Source: Phymatolithon calcareum (taxonomy: Eukaryota > Rhodophyta > Florideophyceae > Hapalidiales). From it: a stretch of DNA of 64,000 nt. The notes below the pieces were generated by a model. It ran no database searches and was not told the origin of the DNA. It worked only from the letters and a program-made list of their open reading frames with translations. Position numbers and translations under genes: made by a program. The stretch is taken from positions 806,001-870,000 of the forward strand of contig OZ345358.1 of assembly GCA_977006965.1 (NCBI GenBank), read 5' to 3'. Shown in pieces: positions 42,228 through 53,906 of this stretch (positions are counted from its first letter, which is position 1; each line of letters starts with the position of its first letter).

Positions 42228-42290
42228 GTAAATTTTTATTTAAAAGTTACCAACGCAATTGCTGACGCTTGGAGCAGTTTCTTCGATAAA
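42228..42290 (-). mobile_element. LINE-D 3' tail
   Basis: AAGAAGAAAGGTAAATTTTTATTTAAAAGTTACCAACGCAATTGCTGACGCTTGGAGCAG is the LINE-D tail in reverse, just upstream of the SDR gene. Confidence 0.7.
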
Positions 42291-42714
42291 TGGCTTTGAA
42301 ATATGAAATCATTTTGTACCAAAACTGCAATAATTGCATTCGATATATCGAATACAAGGATCATGTAATATATGACACATATATGGGGAGTTTAAACTCA
42401 AACCGTTCCGTAATGAAATAAAAATCAAACACATTTTATTGACGCCCTTTCTTTTTTCAAACGAGCTGAAGTCATTGGTGTAAGATTCAGCTCGCAATTT
42501 CGACTGCATCCTTACTTTATTTTTGAGGAAATTCGCTGCATGGACCGAAAAAGGTGGCAAAATTCGCTAAATCGGTACTCCTTGAATGAAGTCGTTGTCA
42601 TGCCCTCGGCTCAGTCGACCGTGCCCCGTCGACACCCGTTTGGTGCCTGCGTGCGCCGATGTTACCTTTGATAACTCTGGTGAAACCTCTCGCTCAGGGC
42701 TTGCCGCAATACTG

Positions 42715-43760
42715 TTTATATTGATTGGTGAGGACAGTGCAATAGGCATAGCAATAGCAGTGACGGCGACACCTTTGCAATAAGAATTGCAAAGAAGATG
42801 ACCGGCAATATGAAGGCAATATCGAAAATCAGCTTTTCGTTCAGGATATGCATCTTCTTTCTTTCTTTCTTTTATTGCGGGATTTATCAGAGCTGGTAAA
42901 CAACTCCACATCCTTACGGCTCCAGTAGACTTAACAGATACGAGTGGTACTTGATGTCACAACAGCTGCCCAAGCTGCACAATGTGCAGACCTTGGGGAA
43001 GCTTAACATCTATATCGCTACATAGCCAATCTTCAGTCGCCGTCCTTCAAAGGGATGCCCCGGGTTGGAAACCATTTAGGACGCTCACGGTAGCTAGTCA
43101 TCTCGCTGCCTTCTTTCATCTTCTTCTGTCTTCTCTCCCAGCTTCCTTGAGCGTTGCGGCACACCACTCAGGGCGGAATCCATGTACTACCATACTACCA
43201 GAAGGTGATAGTCTTCTCCCATGGGGAGGCCGGATCACAGCTCTTGCAAGTTCAAAAAAAACCCTGCACTGTAGCGGGGAAAAATTCCTGACTGAGCTCT
43301 TGGTTCCTATCTGTGGCGCACAGGTGAACGGGCCGGACCGGTATGATAGCCGGCCTGTATCAAATCCGCTTAAATTCGCAAGGTTTTCTCGAAATCTTGC
43401 GACGGCGGGCTTGGGTCTGGCATTTCAAGTGTGGCAAGTTCTCGATTCGCCAAGTCCCTGGAGTGCGCGTTCACGATCGCGTCCGCCATTTCCGGCGGGA
43501 TTACCGTCGGAAGGAGCGCTTTGTGCAGCTTTATCGCTGCGGCCACTTGCGCCGGCGCGGGCGCCCGCGCCCGCGCCGGAAACTTGTCTTTTTTCGTTTG
43601 TGGTCCGTTCGGTCCGGTCAAGCCCTTCTCCGAGAAATCAAGTCATATGCATCTTCGAATACCAGACAATCACTTTGCAATACGTTTTGCAATAAGGTCA
43701 GACTCTTGCAATAGAGCTCCCATAGAAATCTACTGCAATATATTTGCAATGGAATATATT
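42715..43760. repeat. TTGCAAT-rich sequence interrupted by LINE-G
   Basis: About nine TGCAAT/ATTGC motifs occur in 42730-42845 and 43656-43760, on either side of the LINE-G insertion. The motif density resembles subterminal repeats of hAT elements, for example 59008-59090, but I could not define terminal repeats. Confidence 0.4.
42858..43644 (-). mobile_element. LINE-G copy, 12-bp TSD
   Basis: ATATGCATCTTC is duplicated at 42846-42857 and 43645-43656. The body is about collinear with 21875-22581. The minus frame contains the conserved ANRELATLEMPDPSPPSQDF...LRI terminus, preceded by an Ala/Pro/Arg stretch from a GC-palindromic stretch near 43550. Confidence 0.88.
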
Positions 43761-44016
43761 GGATGTCATTCCTGCTCTCGCCTCACGAGACGTTGCAGAA
43801 GTGCTGTGCAACGAACAGTTCGAGAAAGCGTTGGAATATCTCAAGAAAGGAATTTCAGCTAACTCCCTGAAAACCTCGCTCTTTAAGCATGAAGGAGACT
43901 CTTTGAAATTTAACAGAAAGTGGAAAATACAGTATAACATTCCCGGGTTCATTCTTGCGATCTCCATCATTCCGAAGGTACGCTATTTCCAATTGGCGGT
44001 GAAGTTGGCATTCTAG
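43744..44016 (+). pseudogene. RT C-terminal remnant related to LINE-C
   Basis: KGISANSLKTSLFKHEGDSLKFNRKWKIQYN and RYFQLAVKLAF parallel NQSAEELRSAFLTKEGESLESKRKRKIPYD and RQLAVQYAFRRF of LINE-C. Confidence 0.6.
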
Positions 44017-46540
44017 AGGTTTCTCCTCACATGACGGGGTTTTGTAGCTAGGGCCACGATATTCCAGAAGGAACAGAAATGAGTAATGTAATGTAATCTG
44101 CATGAGCAGTACCAGATGAAATGCATCTCCCTTACGCTATAAAGAGTACTGCTGAGGGAGTTTAATAAAGTCTCTATTCAAAACAACTAATTAAAATTGC
44201 CTTTAATATAGTCTGAAAAGTGGAACCACCGCAGTTCCTTTGGATGAAATCGTCTAATGAAAAGCGGCAGGCAGAGAAGAAGCGTGCTTATCATTAGTTA
44301 GCAGAATTAACACCCTGCCGTAATCTCAGTAGAGGAAAAAATAATGAAGCACTGCTTTCTAGCCCATCAGGGGAAAAGAATTCTTCATGCAGCAATCCCT
44401 CATAAAATGTAGTGAAATTTAGGGGCTTCGCATTCTGAATTTTTTTGCAATGGGTCGCCGACCCTTTTCTCTGTGGTCCAATAGGATGTTGACTTTTCCT
44501 GCTAACCTATTGCCTATTCCCTCGAGATCGTTCCCTATGCCCCCTGCAGGACGTCCTAAACTTAGGGTTCCCTAGCGTTTTTGTATGGACGTCTTGAATT
44601 GAGAAAATCTTTCAAACATCATGAAGGTAAACAAAAATTATGCGGAACACTTTTTAGCGCCGTGTAAAGAAAGGCAGCCCTTTCTTCTGCTCGCGGAACT
44701 GGAAAGCTCCCCTATATAAAGAGTTTTGCGAACCCAGAAAGAAAATTCAATCATCCACCTGGAGAAGTCTGTGTCGTGATACCACAGAGAGAAAAGATCG
44801 TCGTCGACAAGTCGGTGGAATCGTTCACGTCAAAGCAGCTACAGTTACAAGTTTAGTAGAGTGCTCCAAACTTTAAGACTCTCTGGAAAATTCATAAAAG
44901 CTGAATGGAACCGTTCTGAAGGTTCTTGTTGGGAAACGTAACAGTCGTTCAAGTACTTCATTGCGCGTCAAGTGGATTGCAGTGCAGCATACAGAGCCCA
45001 AAGCTACGTGAAATATATAGAACGTTAAGCCAGGGAATGCTGTCGCTGGCGATCAACTCGCACACCACGCCGATCCAAGTCGTCGTCCGGGAAGAAGATG
45101 CAACTGCTCGTTTGACATCGGATGCTGTTTACAGTACAAAACCAAAGGGATCTGTTAAGTATTTCGATCGTTCCACTATCCAAGACGATCTGCATGCTGT
45201 GTCATCGCCTCCTGGAAATCATTGAAGGTCTAGTCGCCCTGTTTCCGGCTTTCTGGAATATGCATTAAAAGGATCTTGAGACCGGGAGTCGCAAGAAAAC
45301 GTTGATCTGATTGCCACTGGTCGCACTCCTGATGCTGTCGCGAAGGATGTAGAATGGTTCCAATGGCACGTTTTTCTCCCGATTGGAGGAAAAGATCCGC
45401 TCCGATTCTTGTCACTGAGCACAACGGAAGGTGACACAATCGTTCAAAAAAGGTGGCCTTAGATCTTGCACTCCATATGACTGCTTCATGGTCATGATTC
45501 CTCAGAACCACTTGAGAAATTGCGGCGATAACGTCGGCAAACGTGCGGCAAATTCGACAGCGAGCAACTGCCGCATCGGAGCTGTTGAAATTCTCCGGAA
45601 TGCTTGTCCTCATGACATGACTTGAATTTGGCTCGAAGCGGGATTTGTGGAGCAGGAAGCGACTAAGTAATACATTACGGTACAATGATTCAGGGACACT
45701 GGAAAGACCCGGGTCAGGTTCTTCGAATTCCTCCGCCGTGTCTGCTTCAACGCTCAAACGTCCTCTCAAGGCCTCTAGGCGCTCTTTGTTCTTGTCCATA
45801 TCGCTGTGATATGGAGCAAGGTGGTCATTGGATTGACATTGGTCGAACCCGCAATGGCGCGATCGATCGAAAACCGGAGAGTGGATGTGAGATTCAGCGT
45901 GCGGGCGCAGTTAATTATGCTCCATTTGGAGCCTTTATCAACAGCGGAAGACGAGCAGATACGAGACTTCGAAGGATAAATTGAGAACGGAACTGCAGTC
46001 CTTGGCCGACTTGTGGAGGCATACGCGAGCACTTGGCGAATTCTTAGTGCCGATTCCAATTTCGCAAGTGTCGAAGCCGCAAGGTTTCTTCTTCAAATGG
46101 GTCGGAAAATCATTGTATTATTAAAATCTGCGACCAAAAAGTAAGCACTGGGACAAGGGTGAATGTGTTTCTACGGTACACAAGTACTGGAATGGTGAAC
46201 CGCTAATGATGGCAGTTATGTGATAGAGATGTATTCACTTTCAGCATTCGATATGTGCAGTATAGAGAAAATCTATTGACATGATCGGCATTCATATTTC
46301 GAAAGGGTTGCCTAAACTCTTGCCGAAGAGCATAAGAGTGTCATATTGAGTTGCTGTTAGTGATACAGAAGAGCCATTTTTAGTATTCTTTTCTTTGATT
46401 AGTGAAACTAAAATGCATTTTTTCGTACTAGTGACGCTAACATGCTGTTTAGAATTTGTGAGTCAGATGTGAAAATTAGTGACAGAGAAAATATTTAGCC
46501 TTATTTTGCAAGATTGGACCAGTCTGATCGGATAATCATA
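44017..46540. other. Unassigned; two modest ORFs and a TATA-like site
   Basis: Frames at 44926-45225 (plus, 99 codons) and 45799-45230 (minus, 189 codons) are the longest but show no motif I recognise. CTATATAAAG near 44713 is TATA-like and lies about 200 bp before the plus frame. Whether either frame is a gene is undecided. Confidence 0.3.
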
Positions 46541-46552
46541 AGTGGTACAGTG

Positions 46553-46616
46553 CAGCTCAGTTGGCAAGGCAAAATATATCGTCTCATCCCTATGATAAGG
46601 TTTTTGGTTCGACTCC
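46553..46616 (+). other. tRNA-like A and B boxes (SINE head or tRNA relic)
   Basis: CAGCTCAGTTGG (46553-46564) and GGTTCGACTCC (46606-46616) are near-consensus RNA polymerase III A and B boxes at normal spacing. A T-arm folds (TTTGG with CCAAG), but no proper acceptor or anticodon stem does, so it is not a functional tRNA gene. Confidence 0.4.
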
Positions 46617-46962
46617 AAGTGACGACGGACATCAAGAATAGTCTGATTAGCGGAATCAAAAGGCCCATCATTGGCCGACAGATATGAATCGAAGAAGCGC
46701 TAATTGACTGGTTTTATCTGGCGAAGGAAACATCTATTATCTAATAAGAGCCAATAATCCAAATGCTGATTGGGAGACAAGAGCCCACAGGACGAAACCC
46801 GATTGGCTAAAGAAGGGGTCATCAATTAAGGTCCGATTATGCAAAAAGAGGTGCCTCAGGGAAGAGCTGATTGCTTGAAAATATCAAACAACATCCATCT
46901 TCTGTGTGTCCGAAGTCAATCAAAGGCCTACTGATTGGCGAAAAATTATGAAAACGTAATAG

Positions 46963-47741
46963 TGTTGATTTGTTGATGTTGCGCCATAATCGCAGTAAAC
47001 GTGTATATAACGTTAATTGATAAGTCGTTAGAAGTAGGCTTCCGCGACGGAGAGGAGCAAGCGTTTACCGAACGTCAAGGAAAAGGGTTTCAAAAAAGTA
47101 AGTTAAAAATGCGGAGCTATCGCATTGCGAGAAGCCAAGGCTTTTATTTGAAGTGTTGACGAGTTGGTATGTGGCAACTACCGCTGCTCAGGCGTGCGGC
47201 GGCTTCTGTTTAGGTTAACAAAAGCGAGACACTTGCGAGTATTGTGAAGCTGTCACATTGCAAGAAGAAAAGTGAGCGACGAGCGTTGATCCCAGCTGTG
47301 CTTATTTGCTCGCGGCGGAGAAGATCATCTTGGAGCTGGTGCGGTATCGACAATGCCGTCTTGTCTTGATGCTGACGTGTACCGCGATGAACTGAGAGCC
47401 AGGACATTGAAGTTTTCGTTGACAAATGCAAACTACGGGAAACAAAGCGAGCGCGAAGAAGACGCGCGAGACCGATGGGAGTGTTTCCACCTTTTTTAGA
47501 GGAAAGTCTCTACATTCGGTTGGCTGCGGACCTAGAAGTCGTGATTGGAGCTTATGATATAAATAGGGGCAAGTCAAAGAATTGCGGTTGTAAAAGTTAG
47601 ATCAGAATTAGACTACTGTTGCATCCTTTAGTTTTTTCGATGTATAACGGCTGTCTGCCGGAGCAGGCGTCTTTTCTGCAAAGCAGAGGCCGGATAGAAG
47701 ATCGGATAGACCAAAGGAGTCTATAAAATATTATCTTCAAC
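46963..47741 (+). other. Possible solitary LTR or promoter region
   Basis: The interval begins TGTTGATT and ends ATCTTCAACA (TG...CA) and has a good TATA box (GATATAAATAGGGG, about 47558) some 180 bp from the end. No TSD, primer-binding site or second LTR was seen. Low confidence. Confidence 0.2.
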
Positions 47742-48837
47742 ACGGGGGTTTAAACTACTACTATCTCTCTTATTGTACTGTGGCGAGAGTGTACTAGTAG
47801 TGCAGTTTCAAGTAGTAGTTACATGTTGCAGTGGTTGGGCAAGATACGAAGAGGTGTCCCGAAACCGACAATTGCCATTTCTGTAGTGTCTGTGAGATCC
47901 ACTAGACGTGTCTACGTTTGGATAGTTTGATGGCTGTTTGATCCACTAAACGGCTTTCTTTGTCGATGTGACATAACTGTGGGCGCTGTGTGATCATATT
48001 ACAGGAAATGGCAGTTTTTCCAATGTAAGAAGTTGGAATACTTCGTGAACCTTGTGGTTACATGTATGCGCTAAGTTTGACCCATATCTAAGGTTAAGAC
48101 GGTACCACAGCACATATTATTATTTAGGAAGTTCTATATATGGATTGAAAAAGTGGGGAAAGTTGGCTAATTCAACACCTTGCGAAAACTACTACTTTTT
48201 ATGACATGCGCTAGCTAACCCTAGATACGCACCCGCGCCGTCAGTACAGAAGCTGCGCGTGGAGCCGGAGGTCATTGAAAGCGGCACGATGAGCTGTGTT
48301 GTTCGCAACAAAGTGTCACAATTCCATGTGAAAATTATCAGCGACTGCTGCGCTTAATGCTCTTGTCGCCACTTTGAAGATCACCAGCGGCCATGAAGCC
48401 ACGTTTTCGCTGCACTTTTGTTCGCTGCTAGATGTATGATGCAGCATCGTGTCTTGTTCGACCCGTGGAACAAGCACTGGTTCGCGGACTTATGGCTGTT
48501 GAGAACGTAGGCCAAGCAACACAAGGGCAGAATAACGCATGTTGCAGTCTCTGGTGACAAGCTGTTACAGGATAACTTTGTGTCGTTTTACCTTGTGGAA
48601 AAATCTGGGCCGGAAGCTCAAGAAGCCCTACTTGCCATCCGAAAGGAGAGCCCGTCACTGATTCTCGTGCGGAAACACCGGGAACTTCTCTCAGAACATC
48701 TACAGCATTGTCATGGCGAAGGGAAAGGGAAAATACATCAACAAAGCGTTTCAGTAAATGATAATCGACCTCGCAGCCTGCGATGAGAAAGATGCTACTT
48801 GCGACGATGAGCTAAAGTATAGAGAGTAGCACACGGA
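47742..48837. other. No gene recognised
   Basis: Only short frames; the 68-codon frame at 48580-48786 is polar and unassignable. Confidence 0.35.
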
Positions 48838-48965
48838 AAAAATTACTTTTTTACCAAGTTTCCCCTCAGTCATACAAATAAAAAAGCAAGACTTCCTCAG
48901 TTGAAAGGGCGGCTCTTCTCTTAGGTCTGGTATTCTATCTGAGCACCTAGCAAGTCCTCCATATT
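48838..48965 (-). mobile_element. LINE-C 3' tail, degenerate
   Basis: TCAGTCATACAAATA, GACTTCCTCAG, GGGCGGCTCTTCTCTTAGGTCTGGTATTCTATCTGAGC match the LINE-C 3' UTR at 8375-8465. Confidence 0.65.
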
Positions 48966-49135
48966 ACATATTACTGTCGCATAAAGTGCTCTGCGTATCA
49001 TAATGGATGAGAATAGTTTTGGCAAGGCGTGACGATTTAGTGAACTACAAGTGGCTCCGTGGCAGCGCTTTGCGCCTATGCAAAAGATAGAAAATGAAAA
49101 GTGTAAAGTATGGAGAAGTTAAACAAAAGATCTAT

Positions 49136-51230
49136 TCCTCCAATTTAGTGTCCTTCTCCGTCCCCCTCCCTTCTCCGTGTTTTGCATATTTACCCTCCGC
49201 TAACACTTGCCCGCTCCTCGTGTGAATCACGTGTCCTGATCTGCCCAAAGTTCCAGCTCGTGTCCTTACTCCGTTCCATGCGTCTCTGGTCTGCACTGTG
49301 TCAGCCCCAAATTTCACTCTTCGCCTACTGATCCGCCACACTTGTAATTACTCGCGTGCTGTGTATCGGCTCTCTCGTTCCTCCTCCATCCGCCGTGTGT
49401 CACTCTGTATTTTTCCTATTCACCCTTTGTGCCCCTCTCCGCTTACTACTTTCGACAATTCCATCAATCCGCAGCCCTCAATACGCCCCTCTAGTCCCTC
49501 TCGCTTTACCGCTTCCGCGTTTTGCATCACTTCCTTTTCATCACTTGTGCTCGTCCCTTTTTCCCCCTTTGCCCTTCTTGGCATATCGCTTCTACCCCTT
49601 GTACCCTTGTCGTCACTCCCCTTTATCTCTTTGCTTTCTCTCAATTTACTCCTTGCTGAACTTTGTCCCGCTCTCTTTCCGATGGTACGCCCCTTGCACC
49701 ACTCCCCTTCTACCCTTTGCTCCCGTTTTTTCCATCTCCGTTTTCCTATTGTACCCTTCCTGAACCTGCCCACTCCTTACACCCCTGTGTCACTCCCTTA
49801 CGCCTGGTACGTCGTTTGTGTCACTCCAATTTTACGACTCCCTCCCCCTTGTGTCGTTCTCGTCCCTTGCTTCACTTGACGCTCTTTCTCTCAGTCAGCT
49901 TTTTTCTTTTGTGTCGCGCTGTGGCCACTGGTACGCCTCTTGTGACACTCTCCTTTCCATCCCTCCGTCCCATTTTTCACTTCGCTCTACCTTTTTACCT
50001 CTCCATGCCACTCACTCTTTGACCTCTTGTGCCCTTCTTGTCACTCTTTATGCCACTTGAGCCAAAAAAGAGGCATATTCCTATCCTTTATCCGAAAAAC
50101 CCAGTCCTCCAATTTAGCGTCCTTCTCCATCGCCCCTCTATCCCCGTGTTCCGTATTCTTACCTTCCGCTAACCCTTGTTCGCCAATCTTGTGAGTCTTG
50201 TGTCCTGCCCTACCCAGCGTGCGACTCTCATGTTCTTGCTCCGCTTCATGTGTCATTGTGCTGTGCTCGATTATCCCCACATTTCGCTCTTTGGCCTGCT
50301 CATCTACCACACTTCTCATTACTCCCATGCTATACAACGCCGCTCTCGTTGCTACCCTGTCTGCTCCTGTTGCACTCCACTTTTTCTTATTCACTCTTTT
50401 TGTCACTCTGCGCTTACTCCTTTCGTCACATGGGCCATTCCCTTGCCATCTGTACGACCTCGGTTTCACTTCCGTTTTAACCTTTCCTCCCCTTGTGTCA
50501 CTCGCATTGTATCTCTTGTGCCCTCCTTGCTCTTACCATTTTTCCCCTTTCTTCTTCTCGGAACATGGCTTCCACACCTTGTGCGCTTTGTGTCACTATT
50601 TTTTATCCCTTTTGACCTTGTCTTAAACCCTCTTGTACTCTTTGTGCCCTTCTTTTCATTGATCTTTTACTCTATTTGTCTTCATTTACTACTTGCGCAG
50701 CGTTTCGGCGCTCCTTTTTCCCCTTAGTACGCCCGTTATGTCACTATCCTTCTACTCCTTGCGCCCTTGTGTCACTCTCCATTCTCTCCTTGTGCACTTC
50801 TTGGAACTTCGCTCACAAACATTAAGCCCACTCATTTCACCTTTATGTCACTCCCCTTTTACGCTTTTCTCTCCCTTGTGCTGTTCCTCCCTCTTTCGAC
50901 ATCATTCTCAGCCTCTTTTTAGACCTTTTCCCCTTACTGCTCTCCTTGACACGCCCCATTTTATCTTTCTGCCCTTCTTATCACTCCCTTTTACCACACC
51001 TCATTTTCCCCTTGCGCCCATTTTGTTTTTCCCTTGCCTCTGATACGGTCCTTATAGAAGTCCCCATTTACCGCTTTCGCCTCTGGTATTCCTCCACCCA
51101 CCTCTTACCCTTTGCGACCCATGCCTCAGGTACGCCCCTTCTCTCACTCCCCATCTACACATGTGTACGCGTGTACTTTCTGACCTTATGTCACATCAAA
51201 AAATGTATTTTCGAGTGATCGCTCACCTCA
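49136..51230. repeat. Pyrimidine-rich degenerate minisatellite with 969-bp higher-order unit
   Basis: The plus strand is almost entirely C/T-rich, built of variants of a roughly 20-25-bp unit like GTGTCACTCCCCTTTTACC. The opening block TCCTCCAATTTAG(T/C)GTCC at 49136 recurs at 50105, and the next 200 bp stay collinear between the two copies. ORFs here are composition artefacts. Confidence 0.85.
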
Positions 51231-51365
51231 GTGTAAATCCACCCTGTTGAACTTTATCTTGTTACTGCATACAGCCAATAGATTTCGCACAGAAAGAAGA
51301 AAACTGGGGATTGCCGAGTGATCCCTCACCTCAGCGCGTATCCACCCTCTTAAACCTTATCTTTT
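51212..51365. repeat. 103-bp tandem duplication plus (AC)n
   Basis: CGAGTGATCGCTCACCTCAG...CCACCCTGTTGAAC...TTATCTT at 51212 recurs at 51315 with few changes. A short (AC)n tract follows at 51405-51419. Confidence 0.7.
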
Positions 51366-52178
51366 AAAAATGTAACCAATGAGAATCATAAGAGACACCG
51401 ACAGACACACACACACACAGACAGCGATTTTAGTAGTAGTGGATGCCCACTTTTTCTGTTCATATTGCGAATTTCCTCTATTACTATTATGGTCCCTTGT
51501 ATCATACCACTTTTTAGAGTAGATTGTCAACTATTGCACATTCGGATTCCTCTGCCTAACAGGCCTGTATAGAGCAGCACATATGAAATTGGCTATGCCT
51601 CTGCGGAAGTGTGTACTTTCCCCTGTCAGGGAATGTTCCATGTAGGAACTATATTATTTATAATACTTTTTCGAGGCACGAGGAAGGCGTTGGATTCTCA
51701 CAAGGGCCTAAGGAGAACGAATTGTGCCGAACAAGGTCTTGGCCCTCGTGCATATCGCTGAAGTCATAAGATTCACCATATCAAGCGAAAGCACCAATGC
51801 AAGCTTTGACGTTACATGTTCCACCTGAGATCCTTTCGGCGGCAATGCGCTGATTTGCCTATATTTGGAATCATTTCGTTGCTTGACATGGATCCTCCGG
51901 ACTAACTTAGGCATCCAAAAATTCCAACCCAGACCTCGGACTCCAATTCACAGTCCCCACGAGTAAGAGAGCACATAGCATCAGCCCTACACCGTCTTCT
52001 TCATTTTCTCAAACCTAAAAGACCCGCATTCCAAGCTTATCAACAATTATCATCAACTTTTCCAGAAGAACGCTCTAGCAACCAGAGGTGTCACTAAAGG
52101 GCAAGATGGCAACAGAGGATTTTTAACCGAAAGGCCGTGATCCAGTCGCAGGACTACCTGCTGTAAGCAGGGCTTGCT

Positions 52179-52607
52179 TTGGTGAAGGAACGGCTTAGCC
52201 GCCTCGACAACGCTCTCTGTTTCAGAGATGCTCAAGCTACCTCCCTTCTTTACCTTTTGGATAGTCCTCCGTTTGAGTATGCTAGAGTACAGCAAGGAAT
52301 GTCTACGTATGGACAGTGTCGCTTCTATGACAGCAAGGAGTGGCTTCCGTCTATTAATGGCACGTCAGCCGGTGAAATGACCACCTTCAACCGTGAAAGC
52401 ATTTTGTACCAATCTGATAAACTCATGGGCTTTCGTCTACTTCAAATCTCTTCTGTTTCCCGGGGGACTGAAAAGCGGAATGCAGAAATGGACAGTCAAG
52501 GATTATGGGTAACACTCAACAGAATCCTGGAGAAGCCATCATGGACCCAGTCAGAAGATATTAACGTGGCTAGAGCCATTGACGTGATTCAATGTAATTC
52601 CGATTAA
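52179..52607 (+). other. 142-codon open frame, unidentified
   Basis: The frame opens after a stop at 52164 and has no ATG until codon 41, so it may be an exon or element remnant. The composition is protein-like (LDNALCFRDAQATSLLYLL...GQCRFYDSKEWLPS) but no family was recognised. It ends about 70 bp before a LINE-H insertion. Confidence 0.35.
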
Positions 52608-52678
52608 GGAAACTGAATTTTCAATACTAATAGAATATGCCTAAAAAATGCCGACTTTCCTCGAGTTGGGACACATGG

Positions 52679-53268
52679 ATGGATGGATTTCTGTTTTATT
52701 GAAGCTCCCTTAGTCAATTATCATTGCACCTGAGAGACTTTTCGTTGCGCTACAATCTTTCGCTTACGTTTTCATTTTGATTTCGGACATTTTCTTTGGA
52801 CGGTATCAACCAAAGCATTGGAAAAAATAATTGCTATTGTAATTATTTAAATTATTGTTCCAATAATTTATTCCTGAGTCTCGCATATTTATTGTATTTA
52901 TTGAGATCGTCGTGGTTGCGACAATTATTGTATCGGACTCCTCATTTTTTCGATCCGGTTATTCTATCGCGACAGAAAGTAGCAAGAAGGATCCAATAAT
53001 TCGGGGAATAACCAGTTATTTATACCTCGCTGAACTTGAATACAATAATTTATTGCTTCTGCGTTCAACAATAAATTATTTATTCTCGACACTTTTCGAG
53101 AAAAGAATAAAAATAAATAAATAATTCCAATGCTTTGGTATCAACTGCCATTTCCAGCATCTCTTTTTGAATATCGGAAAGTGGTTGCTTGGGCATTAAG
53201 TTTGAGATAACTGTGAGAGCTTCATCGAGTTCGGAATCTTCGTTTCTTGCTCGTTCTTGCCAGGGATA
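52679..53268 (-). mobile_element. LINE-H copy, 12-bp TSD, containing a MITE
   Basis: TGGGACACATGG is duplicated at 52667-52678 and 53269-53280. In minus orientation the coding end QERARNEDSELDEALTVISNLMPKQPLSDIQKEMLEM is broken by the MITE (52811-53137); the 3' UTR and (TCCA)n tail follow. Confidence 0.9.
52811..53137. mobile_element. hAT-type MITE, copy 1
   Basis: A 327-bp AT-rich element with terminal inverted repeat CAAAGCATTGGAA, flanked by the 8-bp TSD GTATCAAC (52803-52810, 53138-53145). An 8-bp TSD and CA-starting TIR define hAT. It inserted into LINE-H. It has no coding capacity. Confidence 0.93.
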
Positions 53269-53280
53269 TGGGACACATGG

Positions 53281-53906
53281 TACCTTCACAATAAATCTTT
53301 TTAATTAGGAAAAACATAATGAAACATCAGAATATACAGCGCTTCTATATGCTCAGCCTGTATCATAATAATAGTGGATTGCAGCCTTTGCTAGTCACAA
53401 TGCACACAGCCCAACCACAAAAATTGTATTCTTCCTCCTTGCCAATGGCTGCAAATGAGCGGCATTGTACAAGGACGTTCTCCGTTTCCACAGTCTATAA
53501 GAATTGATGCAGGCCTAGTGTTAGAGAACACGGCAACTAAACACGTTTCACTCTGGTTGTATACTAAGTATTGCTATTTTACTCCAAGTCACAACATTTA
53601 CCCGAGAGTCTCGAGTGTTTTTTTCGGCCCGAGGCACACACATGTATATCTCTCGAACTTCGTTTGCTTGCCTCTCTCCAGTAGGATTACTGAACGAAAA
53701 GAAATTGAAAATGCATCTATTGCATAAAGCCTTGGCAAAGGAAAGAACCATAAAGGCCATCGAGAATAAGTCTTTGTTCATTGTTTTTCAATTCGTTTTG
53801 CGTAAAAGCATTCTGAATTTCCTATCGTGAGGCTAGCAGCGCTCCAATCGAAAACGTTCTCTTCATATCTATTCGAGAGTAAGAGCAGCTTGAAGGAAGA
53901 GGTCAC
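53281..53906. other. No gene recognised
   Basis: Short frames only, AT-rich. Confidence 0.35.

Noticed and set aside
46541-46626. Functional tRNA gene
   Set aside because: No acceptor stem and no 5-bp anticodon stem can be formed.
49298-51218. Several long plus-strand ORFs rich in Leu/Ser/Pro/Phe
   Set aside because: They are translations of the C/T-rich repeat in every frame, with no conserved motifs.
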